A stretch of 64,000 bases of DNA, from the NCBI GenBank assembly GCA_021772775.1, contig JAJFLH010000018.1, positions 1 through 64,000 on the forward strand, in the 5' to 3' direction. Position numbers and translations under genes: made by a program. Position 1 is the first letter of the stretch. Each line of letters begins with the position of its first letter. This DNA is from Mariprofundus sp. GTDB taxonomy: Bacteria > Pseudomonadota > Zetaproteobacteria > Mariprofundales > Mariprofundaceae. A model generated the notes under the pieces. That model was not told the DNA's origin. It ran no database searches and saw only the letters and a list, made by a program, of their open reading frames with translations. Shown piece by piece: positions 1 through 8,398 of this stretch.

Positions 1-39
1 CTGATACCGTTGCTCTTGGGTAAGCTGCGTGTAGTTCAT
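1..39 (-). CDS. IS30-family transposase, N-terminal fragment cut by window edge
   Basis: Read on the minus strand from the ATG at 39, the 13 visible codons give MNYTQLTQEQRYQ. This is the characteristic opening of IS30-family transposases (M-x-Y-x-x-L-x-x-E-x-R-Y-x-I), the start of the N-terminal helix-turn-helix that binds the element's ends. A Shine-Dalgarno-like AAAGGA lies a few bases upstream. The catalytic DDE domain is outside the window. Whether the full gene is intact cannot be judged. Confidence 0.7.
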   Translation of the reverse strand, partial: MNYTQLTQEQRYQ

Positions 40-48
40 TCTTTGTCC

Positions 49-115
49 TTTGATAAGTCGTGTTTGAAAAGCGCAAGACTGCTACCGCAGCTTGCTCCTT
101 CAAACCCTTATCAAA
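49..115. repeat. Imperfect inverted repeat in the transposase 5' leader
   Basis: TTTGATAAG...TTTGAA...GCAAG at 49-77 is mirrored by CTTGCTCC TTCAAAC and CTTATCAAA ending at 115, giving a long interrupted stem around a roughly 13-base loop. It lies between the probable IS end and the transposase start. On the minus strand its closing stem reaches the ribosome binding site. Such leader hairpins in insertion sequences can hide the start signal when transcription reads in from outside; that role is inferred here. Confidence 0.5.
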
Positions 116-171
116 GTTGCACTTACAAGTTGAATCCGCGATTTATACTATTCCCCCAATATCCGGGAGAG

Positions 172-1884
172 CTATTGAGTCGATGCTGTAGCTTGATCCT
201 GCTTTCTTTCATCACGCACTTTTTTGACAACCACTAAGGCTTCTATCAGCACCCAAAAGGCCAGCAAAAATATAGCCGCTCCAACAGCTGCTACAGTCCA
301 CTGTTCATTACCCAACGCCTTGTAAACTCCCATGATCATGCCTGAAATAGTTGCTCCGAGCACCAGCAGCATCGGTAACAGGGTATAGAGAATTGGCTTT
401 TTCTTACGATAGAGATAAATGGTCACCGTTAACAGGGTCAAACCAGCCAGTATTTGATTGGTAGTGCCAAACAACGTCCATAAAAATAGCCCCGCTGGTT
501 TACCATCCATGGTGAAGAAGGCGAAGAAACCAATTGCAGCAACAGCAAGCGTGGTAGCAAAATAACGATTGCCAAGCGCTTTGACGTTGATGGTTTGACC
601 AATCTCTTCAAGATTAAAGCGGAGTAGTCGTGCGCCGGTATCAACACTGGTCATGGCAAAGCCGACCACCACCACAGAGATAAATGCCGCTGCATAGTCC
701 AACGGAATACCGAGCTGGTGAATAAAGTTGGCATTGCCCTGGATAAATATACCCAGCTTCTGATGCAAGCCGGCGGCTTTTTCCCATGAGCCGTAAAAGG
801 ATTCCCATTCAGCGCGTGATGAAAATGCACCTGCGGTTGTCGCCAACACTGCCAGAAGGGCCAATAGAGACTCTCCAATCATGCCGGCATAACCGACAAA
901 AGGAGCATCTGTCTCCTTGTTCAATTGCTTCGATGTGGTGCCGGAGGCAACTAAGCCGTGAAAACCGGATACAGCACCACAGGCAATGACAATAAACAGG
1001 AACGGCATCAATGGCGGAGCGCCTACAGGGTCAGGATTAAAGGCAGGAGCCACCCAATCCGGTGATAACAGAAAGAAACCAGCCAGCATCGAGAACAGCG
1101 CCAAATACAATAGCAACGAATTAAGGAAATCACGCGGCTGTAACAATAACCACACAGGTAAAACACTGGCGATAAAAGCATAAATCAACAATGACCATGT
1201 CCAGTCATTAGCTGTAAACCCAGTAACAGGCATATCCAGACCAATCGATGTGGTAATCAGCATCAAAACAAAGCCAACAGCAATCATTGGCCATAAAGGA
1301 AAGTCTTTTTTGTACACCAAGAAACCAATGACCATAGCAATTAACATCAGTGAATAGGTTGGAAAAACAGCTTCAGGATGCGCTGTTGCAGGGATATTCG
1401 CCGCATCAGGTGCGGCAAACAGGCCAGAGATCACCAAGACAAAGACACCCATGGCCAACGACACTAAAAAGAAAATGACTAGTAAAAACAACAAACGAGT
1501 ACGTGGGCTGATCACATCGCGGGCAATCGAACCCACACTTTGGCCTTTATGGCGAATAGATAGAACGAGCGCTGAAAAGTCATGCACTGCACCCACCAGA
1601 AGTGTACCAAACACCACCCAACACAAGGCTGGAACCCAGCCCCAGATCACTGCAATCGCAGGGCCAAGCATGGGTGCAAGTCCAGCAATGGAAGCATAAT
1701 GGTGTCCAAAAATGATGTACTTATTGGCCGGCACATAATCCACACCATCGTTCATCGTATGGGCGGGGGTTGGGTTATCATCATTGAGCTCGAATATCTT
1801 TTTACTCAATACGCCTTTGGCATAAAAGTGGAAAAAAACCAAATACAGGCACAACACTGTAATTGCCATTACTACAGGACTCAT
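172..1884 (-). CDS. cstA: Carbon starvation protein CstA-family transporter
   Basis: 570-residue polytopic membrane protein of the CstA/BtsT family (peptide or pyruvate uptake in characterised members). The N-terminus begins with a membrane helix (residues about 4-22). It is followed by the family hallmark around residues 50-75 (YVPANKYIIFGHHYASIAGL, then AP.LGP.IAV.WGW.PA) and many further hydrophobic segments. The C-terminal tail is short, polar and charged. It is shorter than the roughly 700-residue enterobacterial members, but that is usual for many CstA homologues. The ATG at 1884 is preceded by GGAGGG at good spacing. It is divergent from the PpiC lipoprotein gene, with a 94-bp shared upstream region, and stands alone on its strand. 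The substrate is not assignable from sequence. Confidence 0.93.
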   Translation of the reverse strand: MSPVVMAITVLCLYLVFFHFYAKGVLSKKIFELNDDNPTPAHTMNDGVDYVPANKYIIFGHHYASIAGLAPMLGPAIAVIWGWVPALCWVVFGTLLVGAVHDFSALVLSIRHKGQSVGSIARDVISPRTRLLFLLVIFFLVSLAMGVFVLVISGLFAAPDAANIPATAHPEAVFPTYSLMLIAMVIGFLVYKKDFPLWPMIAVGFVLMLITTSIGLDMPVTGFTANDWTWSLLIYAFIASVLPVWLLLQPRDFLNSLLLYLALFSMLAGFFLLSPDWVAPAFNPDPVGAPPLMPFLFIVIACGAVSGFHGLVASGTTSKQLNKETDAPFVGYAGMIGESLLALLAVLATTAGAFSSRAEWESFYGSWEKAAGLHQKLGIFIQGNANFIHQLGIPLDYAAAFISVVVVGFAMTSVDTGARLLRFNLEEIGQTINVKALGNRYFATTLAVAAIGFFAFFTMDGKPAGLFLWTLFGTTNQILAGLTLLTVTIYLYRKKKPILYTLLPMLLVLGATISGMIMGVYKALGNEQWTVAAVGAAIFLLAFWVLIEALVVVKKVRDERKQDQATASTQ

Positions 1885-1978
1885 CGACTACCCTCCATGA
1901 TGACGACACTCTGCAAGGTTGTCGTACAAGCGCAGCACGCTACTCTAGCGCCCAAACTGAACAAGAGGATCTCGTTTT

Positions 1979-2818
1979 ATGCGGCAACTGATGTTATTTG
2001 TTTTACTGCTCAGCCTCACAGCTTGTCAGCAACAAAGTGAACCACTAAAGCTTGAACCGATGGGTGGCAGCCCGGTTGTAGCGAGTGTGAACGGTGTCAC
2101 CATACACGAAGCTGATATTGATGCTGAAATGGCCCGTTTGCCTGAGTCTGTGCTTCTCTATCGCAATGACCCCAAAGCGCGTAGCCATATTTTGCGCTCC
2201 CTCGTTCGCAGCCTAGCAATCAGCCACAAGGCCAAACAACTGGGCCTGGAGATGAACCCAATCATCAAACAGCGCATGCAAGCAGCGCAACGTCAAATTT
2301 TAATCGAGGCTGCAAAATCTTGGCAGCTGTCACAAATGGATGTGATCAAAGATGCCGAAATTGAGGCCTATTACAAAAGCCATCACAATGAGTTTAGCGT
2401 TCCTGCACAGGCTCATGCACGTCATATTCTCCTGGCCAACGAGAAAAAAGCATGGGAAATTTTAAAAAAGCTGCGCCGTAATCGCGCCAAATTTGAAGAA
2501 TTGGCAGCCACTGAATCTATGGACAATAACAACAAATCGCGCGGTGGAAATCTCAACTGGTTCCCGCGCGGCATCATGGTGAAGGCTTTTGACGATGTCG
2601 CCTTCTCACTTAAGCCGCATGGCCTAAGCACGCCGGTAAAAACAAAGTTTGGCTGGCATGTGATCGAGTTACTAGGCAAACGCCCAGCCATGCAAAAGTC
2701 TATTGAAGAAGTTCGTGATGAAATCATAAGCAGTATACAGCATCAGCGTCTGCAGCAGTGGTATCAAAATATAGAGAAGGGCACTGACATCAACATCATC
2801 AAAGCTGAATACAGATAG
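1979..2818 (+). CDS. PpiC/parvulin-type peptidylprolyl isomerase lipoprotein
   Basis: 279 residues. The first 16 form a lipoprotein signal with lipobox LTAC (Cys16), so the mature protein should be anchored to a membrane facing the periplasm. Residues about 30-135 form a SurA/PrsA-like N-terminal helical region (VASVNGVTIHEADIDAEM). Residues about 143-238 are a parvulin rotamase domain with the typical HARHILL, GGNLNWF and KTKFGWHVIEL motifs. It probably isomerises prolyl bonds and helps fold exported proteins. The length and layout match PrsA/PpiD-like foldases rather than SurA, which has two rotamase repeats. Start chosen at the ATG that gives a complete signal peptide, after AGAGGA. Monocistronic, divergent from cstA. 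Confidence 0.88.
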   Translation: MRQLMLFVLLLSLTACQQQSEPLKLEPMGGSPVVASVNGVTIHEADIDAEMARLPESVLLYRNDPKARSHILRSLVRSLAISHKAKQLGLEMNPIIKQRMQAAQRQILIEAAKSWQLSQMDVIKDAEIEAYYKSHHNEFSVPAQAHARHILLANEKKAWEILKKLRRNRAKFEELAATESMDNNNKSRGGNLNWFPRGIMVKAFDDVAFSLKPHGLSTPVKTKFGWHVIELLGKRPAMQKSIEEVRDEIISSIQHQRLQQWYQNIEKGTDINIIKAEYR

Positions 2819-2892
2819 GCAGTCTCCTCGAGGTAATCGCATTAAAAGATCCTGAGTTATATTATATTTTCAGCTATTCCAACGGCGTTATG

Positions 2893-2916
2893 CTCAGGGC
2901 AGCCTCTCTGCCCGAG
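2893..2916. terminator. GC-rich hairpin after the ppiC-like gene
   Basis: GGGCAG (2897-2902) pairs perfectly with CTGCCC (2908-2913) around a 5-base loop, and CTC/GAG extends the stem past one bulged A. No T-run follows, so it is a weak terminator candidate or simply an RNA 3'-end stabiliser. Confidence 0.3.
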
Positions 2917-2983
2917 CCATTCGGATTGACGAAACCTTGACTACATTGCTAAATCCATAACCCGCATTCTTAATGCGCCTACC

Positions 2984-3011
2984 CTGACAAATCCCTTTAC
3001 CAATATAGACT
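2984..3011 (+). promoter_or_regulatory. Putative sigma70 promoter for rplY-pth
   Basis: CTGACA (2984-2989; 5 of 6 to TTGACA) is followed after 16 bp by TAGACT (3006-3011; 4 of 6 to TATAAT). It lies about 120 bp before rplY and just before the tRNA D-arm-like stretch, so it may originally have been a tRNA promoter. Judged by eye only. Confidence 0.35.
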
Positions 3012-3033
3012 TTTTCATTTACGACCCTAGAGT

Positions 3034-3065
3034 GCGCGCCCGCGTCAGTGGTAGAGCGCCTTTCA
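3034..3065 (+). pseudogene. tRNA-like fragment (D-arm only)
   Basis: TCAGTGGTAGAGCGCC (3045-3060) is identical to the D-stem/D-loop consensus of many bacterial tRNAs. It is preceded by a GC-rich stretch resembling an acceptor 5' strand and followed by CTTTC, as in a 5' anticodon stem. No anticodon loop, T-arm (GGTTCGAATC) or matching acceptor 3' strand follows. At best it is a decayed or truncated tRNA gene; chance similarity is possible. Confidence 0.3.
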
Positions 3066-3084
3066 GGCCGCTCACAACAAACTG

Positions 3085-3122
3085 ATGCACACCGTGACGG
3101 GACAACCTGACGGTGCATTTTT
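3085..3122 (+). promoter_or_regulatory. Terminator-like hairpin abutting the rplY ribosome binding site
   Basis: ATGCAC (3085-3090) pairs with GTGCAT (3113-3118); CGT/ACG continues the stem past a two-base bulge, and the loop is GC-rich. Five Ts (3118-3122) follow immediately and then the GGAGGA ribosome binding site of rplY. It could be an intrinsic terminator for an upstream short RNA, an attenuator, or a translation control hairpin. Confidence 0.4.
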
Positions 3123-3133
3123 GGAGGATACAC

Positions 3134-3754
3134 ATGACTATTGTTGTTGAAGCAGAACTTCGCGAAGAAACTGGCCGTAGCGCTACACGCAGATTACGCC
3201 GCGCAGGCAAAATGCCTGGTATTATTTATGGTGGTGGTAAACCTGATATTTCCATTACTATGGACTATTTCACTGTTTCCAAACAGCTGAATGATGAGCA
3301 CTTCCACACTTCTTTATTAGAAGTTAAAGTTAAAGGCTCACGCACTAAAAACACAGTTCTATTGAAAGCTTCCCAGTGGGATCCAGTTATGGATACAGCT
3401 ACTCACCTCGACTTTTTCCGTGTATCTGCCACAGACACCATCACATTGGACATCCCGGTTATTGCTATCAACGCTGATAAATGCCCCGGTGTTGTGAAGG
3501 GCGGCCTGGTTGACCTTGTACGTCACTCACTCGAAGTAACTTGTACTGCAAACGCTATTCCAGAGAACATTGAAGTAGATTGTGGTGACATGGAAGTTGG
3601 CGACACTGTGCATATTGAAGACATCACTCTGCCAGAAGGCGCAGTAGTTCAACATGACGTTAACTTCACAGTCCTGAATATCGCTGCACCTAAAACAGGT
3701 AGTGATGAAGAAGAAGATGATGCAGAAACAGTAGAAGCTGCAGCTGCAGAATAA
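3134..3754 (+). CDS. rplY: 50S ribosomal protein L25 / general stress protein Ctc
   Basis: 206 residues, the long form (L25 domain plus TL5/CTC C-terminal domain). It binds 5S rRNA in the central protuberance of the large ribosomal subunit. The N-terminal domain has the family signature LREETGRSATRRLRRAGKMP and GIIYGGG. The second beta domain covers residues about 95-185 (DIPVIAINADKCPGVVKGG; LEVTC.A..IPE.IEVD). The C-terminal tail is acidic and alanine-rich. A longer reading from 3113 exists, but the ATG at 3134 follows GGAGGA at proper spacing and begins with the conserved MTIVVEAE, so it is preferred. pth starts 5 bp downstream, the usual partner in bacteria; the two are almost certainly co-transcribed. 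Confidence 0.95.
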   Translation: MTIVVEAELREETGRSATRRLRRAGKMPGIIYGGGKPDISITMDYFTVSKQLNDEHFHTSLLEVKVKGSRTKNTVLLKASQWDPVMDTATHLDFFRVSATDTITLDIPVIAINADKCPGVVKGGLVDLVRHSLEVTCTANAIPENIEVDCGDMEVGDTVHIEDITLPEGAVVQHDVNFTVLNIAAPKTGSDEEEDDAETVEAAAAE

Positions 3755-3759
3755 ATAGC

Positions 3760-4335
3760 ATGAAACTGCTTGTCGGTCTGGGGAATCCGGGCAACAAGTA
3801 TAAGGAAACACGCCACAATGTAGGCTTCCGCTTCCTTGATCTGTTAGCAAAACATGAGGGGCTGCGTTTTGACGCGGCCCCTCGTTTTCATGCGGAGATC
3901 GCTGTTTGGAATCGTAATGGCGAAAAAATAACCTTGATCAAACCACAAACATTCATGAACAACAGTGGTGAATCGATTGCTCCTTTAGCACGCTATTATC
4001 AAGTCGAAGAGAAAGATGTCATTGTCATTTACGATGACCTGGATCTACCCTCTCGCAAATTGCGCATCAAAAAAGGTGGTGGTCATGGTGGCCACAATGG
4101 CTTGCGCTCGATGCACGCCCACATGCCTACAACAGACTATGTACGCGTAAAAGTCGGTATTGGACGCCCTGTACATGGTGATATTTCAGCCTGGGTACTC
4201 GGTCGTGCAGATGAAGCAGACCGAGCTGACGAGGCGTGCCTTTTCTCTGCCCTGCTTGATGAAATTGATTCACTGTTGAATGGCGATACAGACACTGCTG
4301 CCAATCGCATTCATATGGCAACAAAAACGAAATAA
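3760..4335 (+). CDS. pth: Peptidyl-tRNA hydrolase
   Basis: 191 residues, normal length. Cleaves the ester bond of peptidyl-tRNA released from stalled ribosomes, recycling tRNA in the cytoplasm. The N-terminus MKLLVGLGNPG..Y..TRHNVGF carries the catalytic His (residue 19). FMNNSG holds the substrate-binding Asn, and VIYDDLDLP the Asp that activates the His. The loop KKGGGHGGHNGLRS is also canonical. It starts 5 bp after the rplY stop, with the ribosome binding site inside the rplY tail. Downstream lies a palindromic repeat element and then ychF, so the classical rplY-pth-ychF order is kept but interrupted. Confidence 0.97.
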   Translation: MKLLVGLGNPGNKYKETRHNVGFRFLDLLAKHEGLRFDAAPRFHAEIAVWNRNGEKITLIKPQTFMNNSGESIAPLARYYQVEEKDVIVIYDDLDLPSRKLRIKKGGGHGGHNGLRSMHAHMPTTDYVRVKVGIGRPVHGDISAWVLGRADEADRADEACLFSALLDEIDSLLNGDTDTAANRIHMATKTK

Positions 4336-4341
4336 TAATTC

Positions 4342-4549
4342 ACCACAGAGGAGCAAGCGATGGTACTCCCATCGCGCGATAGAAGTTTTTGAATAATGGA
4401 AAACCAGAATGTGAAAATAAAGGCAACAGGTTTTAGCCCATTCCAGGCGAAATAAACACTGCAGCATTTCATTCCCTGGTTTTACTTACAATATTTAAGC
4501 ATATTATTACTATCGCGCGGCGGGACATCGCCGCTTGCTCCTCTGCGGT
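4342..4549. repeat. Palindromic intergenic element 1 (208 bp) between pth and ychF
   Basis: The left arm starts ACCACAGAGGAGCAAGCG and the right arm, read in reverse complement, starts ACCGCAGAGGAGCAAGCG. Both arms end in CGCGATAG about 40 bases in. Each arm also contains its own small hairpin (GCGATGG/CCATCGC at left; GCGGCG/CGCCGC at right). The intervening ~130 bp is AT-rich and has no gene. The termini resemble two other elements in this window (13847-13962 and 37449-37599). No transposase is present; the form is MITE-like. Confidence 0.7.
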
Positions 4550-4565
4550 AAAATGAGGTTAAACC

Positions 4566-5660
4566 ATGGCACTGAGTATAGGCATTGTAGGACTCCCCAA
4601 CGTAGGTAAATCCACCCTTTTTAATGCATTAAATGGCGGCGGAGCGGAAGCTGCGAACTATCCCTTTTGCACCATCGATCCCAATGTTGGTATCGTAGAA
4701 GTGCCTGATGCACGTATGGATGCGCTGGCTGCCATCGTTCAACCACAAGCGATGCAACATGCGATTATCGAATTCGTCGATATTGCTGGCCTGGTTGAAG
4801 GAGCCGCGAGTGGAGAGGGCTTAGGCAATAAATTCCTGGCTAACATTCGTGAATGTTCTGCCATTGCCCATGTTGTACGCTGTTTTGATGATGAAAACGT
4901 CACCCATGTCTCTGGCAAAGTAGATCCCTTATCTGATATTGAAATCATTGATACTGAACTCATGCTTAAAGATATGGAAACCGTTCAAAAGGCTGTGATG
5001 CGCACCGAAAAACAGTGTAAGAGCGGCAATAAAGATGCAATCGCAATTATGACTGTGCAGAAAAAAGTTCTAAGCGGCCTCGAAGATGGTATCACACTGC
5101 GTCGTCAACAGCTCTCTGCGGATGAGTTGAATGTTATCAATGAGCTGTGTCTACTGACCATAAAACCGGTTCTTTATGTCACCAATGTTGATGATAGCGC
5201 TCTGCCTGACGGCAATGCCTATGTAGACACAGTACGCGAATTTGCCAAGCAGGAAGGTGCTGGCGTTGTTGTCGTTTCTGCCCAAATTGAATCGGAACTG
5301 GCCGAAATGGATAAAGAGTCACAGATCGAATTCCTCTCTGATCTTGGTATTTCTGAGCCAGGACTGAACACTGTGATCCGTGAAGCCTATAGCCTGCTTG
5401 ATCTGATATCCTACTTTACTGCCGGTGTAAAAGAGGTACGTGCATGGACTATTCACCGTGGCGACACTGCACCCAAAGCCGCAGCAGTGATTCATAATGA
5501 TTTTGAAAAGGGCTTTATTCGTGCCGAAACCATCGCTTATGAAGAGTTCGTAGCCCTTGGTGGAGAGGCCAAGGCCAAAGAGGGTGGAAAAATGAGACTT
5601 GAAGGTAAGGAGTATATCGTCAAGGATGGGGATGTTATGCACTTCAGATTCAACGTATAA
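4566..5660 (+). CDS. ychF: Redox-regulated ATPase YchF (Obg-like GTPase family)
   Basis: 364 residues, full length for YchF/OLA1. A P-loop NTPase that prefers ATP, binds ribosomes and has been linked to the oxidative stress response. The G1 P-loop GLPNVGKS is at residues 9-16, switch I is YPFCTIDPN, and G3 is DIAGLVEGA. The usual NKxD specificity motif is replaced by TNVDD, consistent with the family's relaxed base preference. The C-terminal TGS domain (about residue 280 on) includes [14 protein letters not shown] and ends MHFRFNV. The ATG follows ATGAGG. It lies after the palindromic element and 31 bp before ppa, which has its own strong ribosome binding site. Confidence 0.96.
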   Translation: MALSIGIVGLPNVGKSTLFNALNGGGAEAANYPFCTIDPNVGIVEVPDARMDALAAIVQPQAMQHAIIEFVDIAGLVEGAASGEGLGNKFLANIRECSAIAHVVRCFDDENVTHVSGKVDPLSDIEIIDTELMLKDMETVQKAVMRTEKQCKSGNKDAIAIMTVQKKVLSGLEDGITLRRQQLSADELNVINELCLLTIKPVLYVTNVDDSALPDGNAYVDTVREFAKQEGAGVVVVSAQIESELAEMDKESQIEFLSDLGISEPGLNTVIREAYSLLDLISYFTAGVKEVRAWTIHRGDTAPKAAAVIHNDFEKGFIRAETIAYEEFVALGGEAKAKEGGKMRLEGKEYIVKDGDVMHFRFNV

Positions 5661-5691
5661 GTGAATCATAGATAAAGGGGAGATTTAATAC

Positions 5692-6231
5692 ATGGACATT
5701 ACAAAAATTCCTGCGGGTAACAATCCGCCTGAAGACATCAATGTGGTTATCGAAGTACCACAGCATGGTGATCCGATTAAATACGAACTGGACAAAGAGT
5801 CCGGTGCGGTTTTCGTTGATCGCTTTATGCACACTGCTATGCACTATCCGTGCAACTATGGTTTTGTACCCAACACATTGTCAGATGATGGTGACCCTGT
5901 AGATGTGCTAGTCGTTTCTCAGTTCCCTCTGATTCCTGGTTGTGTGATTAACTGCCGCCCGGTTGGTGTACTACAGATGGAAGATGAAGCGGGTATGGAT
6001 GCCAAAGTATTAGCTGTTCCTGCCTCTAAATTAAAACCGGTTTACTGCAACGTGAAGGGCCCTGAAGATCTGCCTGGATTCCTCACCGATCAGATTAAAC
6101 ATTTCTTTGAACACTACAAAGATCTGGAAAAGAACAAATGGGTGAAAGTGACTGGCTGGGGTGATGCAGAAGCGGCCAAAAAAGAGGTGATGGATTCAGT
6201 TGCCGCCTATAAAGCAGATTGTGCTAAATAA
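5692..6231 (+). CDS. ppa: Inorganic pyrophosphatase, soluble family I
   Basis: 179 residues, typical for bacterial family I enzymes. Hydrolyses PPi to two phosphates in the cytoplasm, pulling nucleic acid, protein and lipid synthesis forward. Conserved elements include EVP near the N-terminus ([16 protein letters not shown]), [11 protein letters not shown], and the metal-binding [10 protein letters not shown]. Later come the second Asp cluster [13 protein letters not shown] and [12 protein letters not shown]. Preceded by AAGGGGAG. A strong terminator follows at 6262-6290, separating it from hppA, the membrane-bound pyrophosphatase, so two PPi-consuming enzymes with different energetics sit side by side. 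Confidence 0.97.
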   Translation: MDITKIPAGNNPPEDINVVIEVPQHGDPIKYELDKESGAVFVDRFMHTAMHYPCNYGFVPNTLSDDGDPVDVLVVSQFPLIPGCVINCRPVGVLQMEDEAGMDAKVLAVPASKLKPVYCNVKGPEDLPGFLTDQIKHFFEHYKDLEKNKWVKVTGWGDAEAAKKEVMDSVAAYKADCAK

Positions 6232-6261
6232 TCCTGGTGCATAAGGCATAAAAACAAAAAA

Positions 6262-6290
6262 GGGCGGTTGAGAAATCAATCGCCCTTTTT
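6262..6290 (+). terminator. Rho-independent terminator of ppa
   Basis: GGGCGGTTGA (6262-6271) pairs with TCAATCGCCC (6276-6285; one G-T pair) around a GAAA tetraloop, followed by TTTTT. This is a textbook intrinsic terminator. It lies 37 bp before the hppA start, so hppA probably has its own promoter or depends on read-through. Confidence 0.92.
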
Positions 6291-6326
6291 ATTGCCTAAA
6301 AAACAGATTACGCAGAGGAGTAAAGT

Positions 6327-8330
6327 ATGGGTGAGAATATGATTCCAGCCATTTTTGGCGGCCTGGGATTAATCATTGCGTTTTTTTTGTATCTGGCCGT
6401 AAAAAAATATCCGGCTGGTGAAGGAAAAGTGGTTGAAATTGGCGAAGCCATTCATCTCGGTGCTATGCTATTCATGAAGCGCGAATACACAATTTTATCT
6501 GCTTTTATCGTTATTGTTGCCATCATACTCACCCTCACTCTCGGTGCGAACACAAGCATTGCCTTTCTCGTCGGTGCAATTTGCTCAGCTATGGCAGGTT
6601 ACTTTGGCATGTTTGCAGCTACGAAAGCTAATGTACGCACCGCCACAGCAGCTCAAAATGAAGGGGCTACAAAAGCTTTGACGATCGCCTTCTACGGTGG
6701 CTCCATCATGGGGCTGACTGTCGCCTCACTTGGTTTAATCGGTTTAGGCAGCTTATATCTATTCTTCGGCAGTGATCCACAAACAGCTCATGCCATCCAT
6801 GGATTTGGTATGGGAGCCTCCTCAGTTGCGCTATTCTCTCGTGTGGGCGGTGGTATCTTTACCAAAAGTGCTGATGTTGGCGCTGATCTAGTTGGTAAAA
6901 TCGAAGCGGGAATACCTGAAGATGATCCACGTAATCCTGGTGTGATTGCTGATAATGTCGGTGATAATGTCGGTGATGTCGCAGGTATGGGCTCGGATAT
7001 TTTTGAATCCTATTGTGGTGCAATCATTGCTACCATTGCCATAGCCTCAACCATGGCGACCGATATGATTGACCCTCTGGGCACACAACAATCGTTGATG
7101 TTCCTACCCCTGGCTTTGGCATCGTTAGGCCTTATCTGCTCTATCGTCGGCATAGTTCTGGTCAAACTATTCGCCAATAAAGAGCCCCAGCTGGCGCTAC
7201 GTATGGGCACCATCGGTTCTTCACTCATCTTCATTGTTGCGGCCTATTTCCTCATTACCATGAGTGGTATTACGGCTTCTGTTTGGGGAGCCGTAATTTC
7301 GGGAGCTATCGGCGGTATCATTATTGGCATTGTCACCGAATATTATACGGGCGGACAACCGGTTAAGGATATTGCTAAATCAGGCGAAACAGGCCCTGCT
7401 ACTGTAATGATCTCAGGCCTGGCCATTGGCATGCAATCGGTCGTTATTCCCGTATTAACCATCGCAACCATTATCTATGTATCTACCTCTTTAGTCGGCA
7501 TTTATGGTGTGGGCATAGCTGCGGTCGGCATGCTCGCGACAGTAGGAATCACCATGGCTATCGATGCTTATGGACCGGTGGCAGATAATGCAGGAGGCAT
7601 TGCTGAAATGGCCGGCATGGGTGAAGAGACTCGCCAGATTACTGATTCACTTGATGAACAGGGCAATACCACCGCAGCTATTGGTAAAGGTTTTGCGATT
7701 GGTGCTGCCGCACTTGCTGCACTGGCCATCATTTCTGCTTTTGTCGAAACTATCTCGTTAAACAACCCGGAGTTTTCACTTCGTTTGAATGAACCTCTGG
7801 TGCTTATTGGCCTGTTTATCGGTGGGATATTTCCATTCATCGTGGCCTCATTAACCATGACTGCCGTCGGTGATGCAGCCTTTGAAATGATCAAAGAGAT
7901 CCGTCGCCAATTCCACGAAATCCCGGGACTCATGCAGGGTAGTGCGAAACCTGATCATGGCCGATGCATTGAAATTGCAACCAATGCAGCGCTAAAAAAG
8001 ATGGTACTGCCCGGTGTGCTGGCGGTGCTGGCTCCGGTAGTCGTCGGCTTTGGACTTGGTGCGTCAGCTTTGGGAGGCATGTTAGCGGGCGCTTTGATCT
8101 GCTGTGTGTTGATGGCGCTTATGATGGCCAATGCAGGCGGAGCTTGGGATAATGCCAAGAAATATGTCGAAAAAGGTAACTTGGGAGGTAAAGGCTCAGA
8201 TGTTCACACTGCTGTTGTTGTAGGTGATACTGTGGGTGATCCATTCAAAGACACCTCAGGGCCTGCTATGAATATTCTGATCAATGTCATGGCGATTGTA
8301 TCACTGGTGATCGCACCACTGCTAAGTTAA
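6327..8330 (+). CDS. hppA: Membrane-bound ion-pumping pyrophosphatase, K+-dependent type
   Basis: 667 residues with about 16 membrane segments. Couples PPi hydrolysis to H+ and/or Na+ export across the inner membrane. The active-site repeat [12 protein letters not shown] is near residue 209, preceded by [28 protein letters not shown] near residue 445 has Ala where K+-independent enzymes have Lys (GNTTKA), so the enzyme should need K+. The C-terminal [16 protein letters not shown] is also canonical. H+ versus Na+ specificity cannot be settled by eye. The ATG is preceded by AGAGGAG at about 7 bp. Its neighbour ppa would compete for the same substrate, which suggests the two are used under different conditions. 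Confidence 0.96.
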   Translation: MGENMIPAIFGGLGLIIAFFLYLAVKKYPAGEGKVVEIGEAIHLGAMLFMKREYTILSAFIVIVAIILTLTLGANTSIAFLVGAICSAMAGYFGMFAATKANVRTATAAQNEGATKALTIAFYGGSIMGLTVASLGLIGLGSLYLFFGSDPQTAHAIHGFGMGASSVALFSRVGGGIFTKSADVGADLVGKIEAGIPEDDPRNPGVIADNVGDNVGDVAGMGSDIFESYCGAIIATIAIASTMATDMIDPLGTQQSLMFLPLALASLGLICSIVGIVLVKLFANKEPQLALRMGTIGSSLIFIVAAYFLITMSGITASVWGAVISGAIGGIIIGIVTEYYTGGQPVKDIAKSGETGPATVMISGLAIGMQSVVIPVLTIATIIYVSTSLVGIYGVGIAAVGMLATVGITMAIDAYGPVADNAGGIAEMAGMGEETRQITDSLDEQGNTTAAIGKGFAIGAAALAALAIISAFVETISLNNPEFSLRLNEPLVLIGLFIGGIFPFIVASLTMTAVGDAAFEMIKEIRRQFHEIPGLMQGSAKPDHGRCIEIATNAALKKMVLPGVLAVLAPVVVGFGLGASALGGMLAGALICCVLMALMMANAGGAWDNAKKYVEKGNLGGKGSDVHTAVVVGDTVGDPFKDTSGPAMNILINVMAIVSLVIAPLLS

Positions 8331-8398
8331 AAAGTAACGCTTCACATCAAAGATATTACGTTGATGCACTGCCTTTCATGGATATCTCTATAGAGCTC

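Larger units (their letters stand above)
1..140. mobile_element. Right-hand edge of an IS30-family insertion sequence (partial)
   Basis: The first bases encode, on the minus strand, the start of an IS30-type transposase. About 80 bp further on, the stretch at 116-140 (GTTGCACTTACAAGTTGAATCCGCG region) resembles the terminal inverted repeats of IS30-family elements as I recall them, so the element probably ends near 140. The rest of the element lies outside the window. The other terminal repeat and any target duplication cannot be seen, so the exact boundary is inferred. Confidence 0.6.
2819..3133. other. 315-bp non-coding region upstream of rplY
   Basis: No gene fits here. It holds, in order: a GC-rich hairpin (2893-2916, GGGCAG/CTGCCC stem) that may end the ppiC transcript, a plausible sigma70 promoter (2984-3011), a 16-base exact match to the D-arm consensus of tRNAs without the rest of a tRNA (3045-3060), and a hairpin followed by five Ts directly before the rplY ribosome binding site (3085-3122). 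Confidence 0.6.

Noticed and set aside
4342-4549. CRISPR-like array or tRNA at the pth-ychF gap
   Set aside because: There are only two arms, inverted rather than directly repeated, with no spacer series and no T-arm signature.
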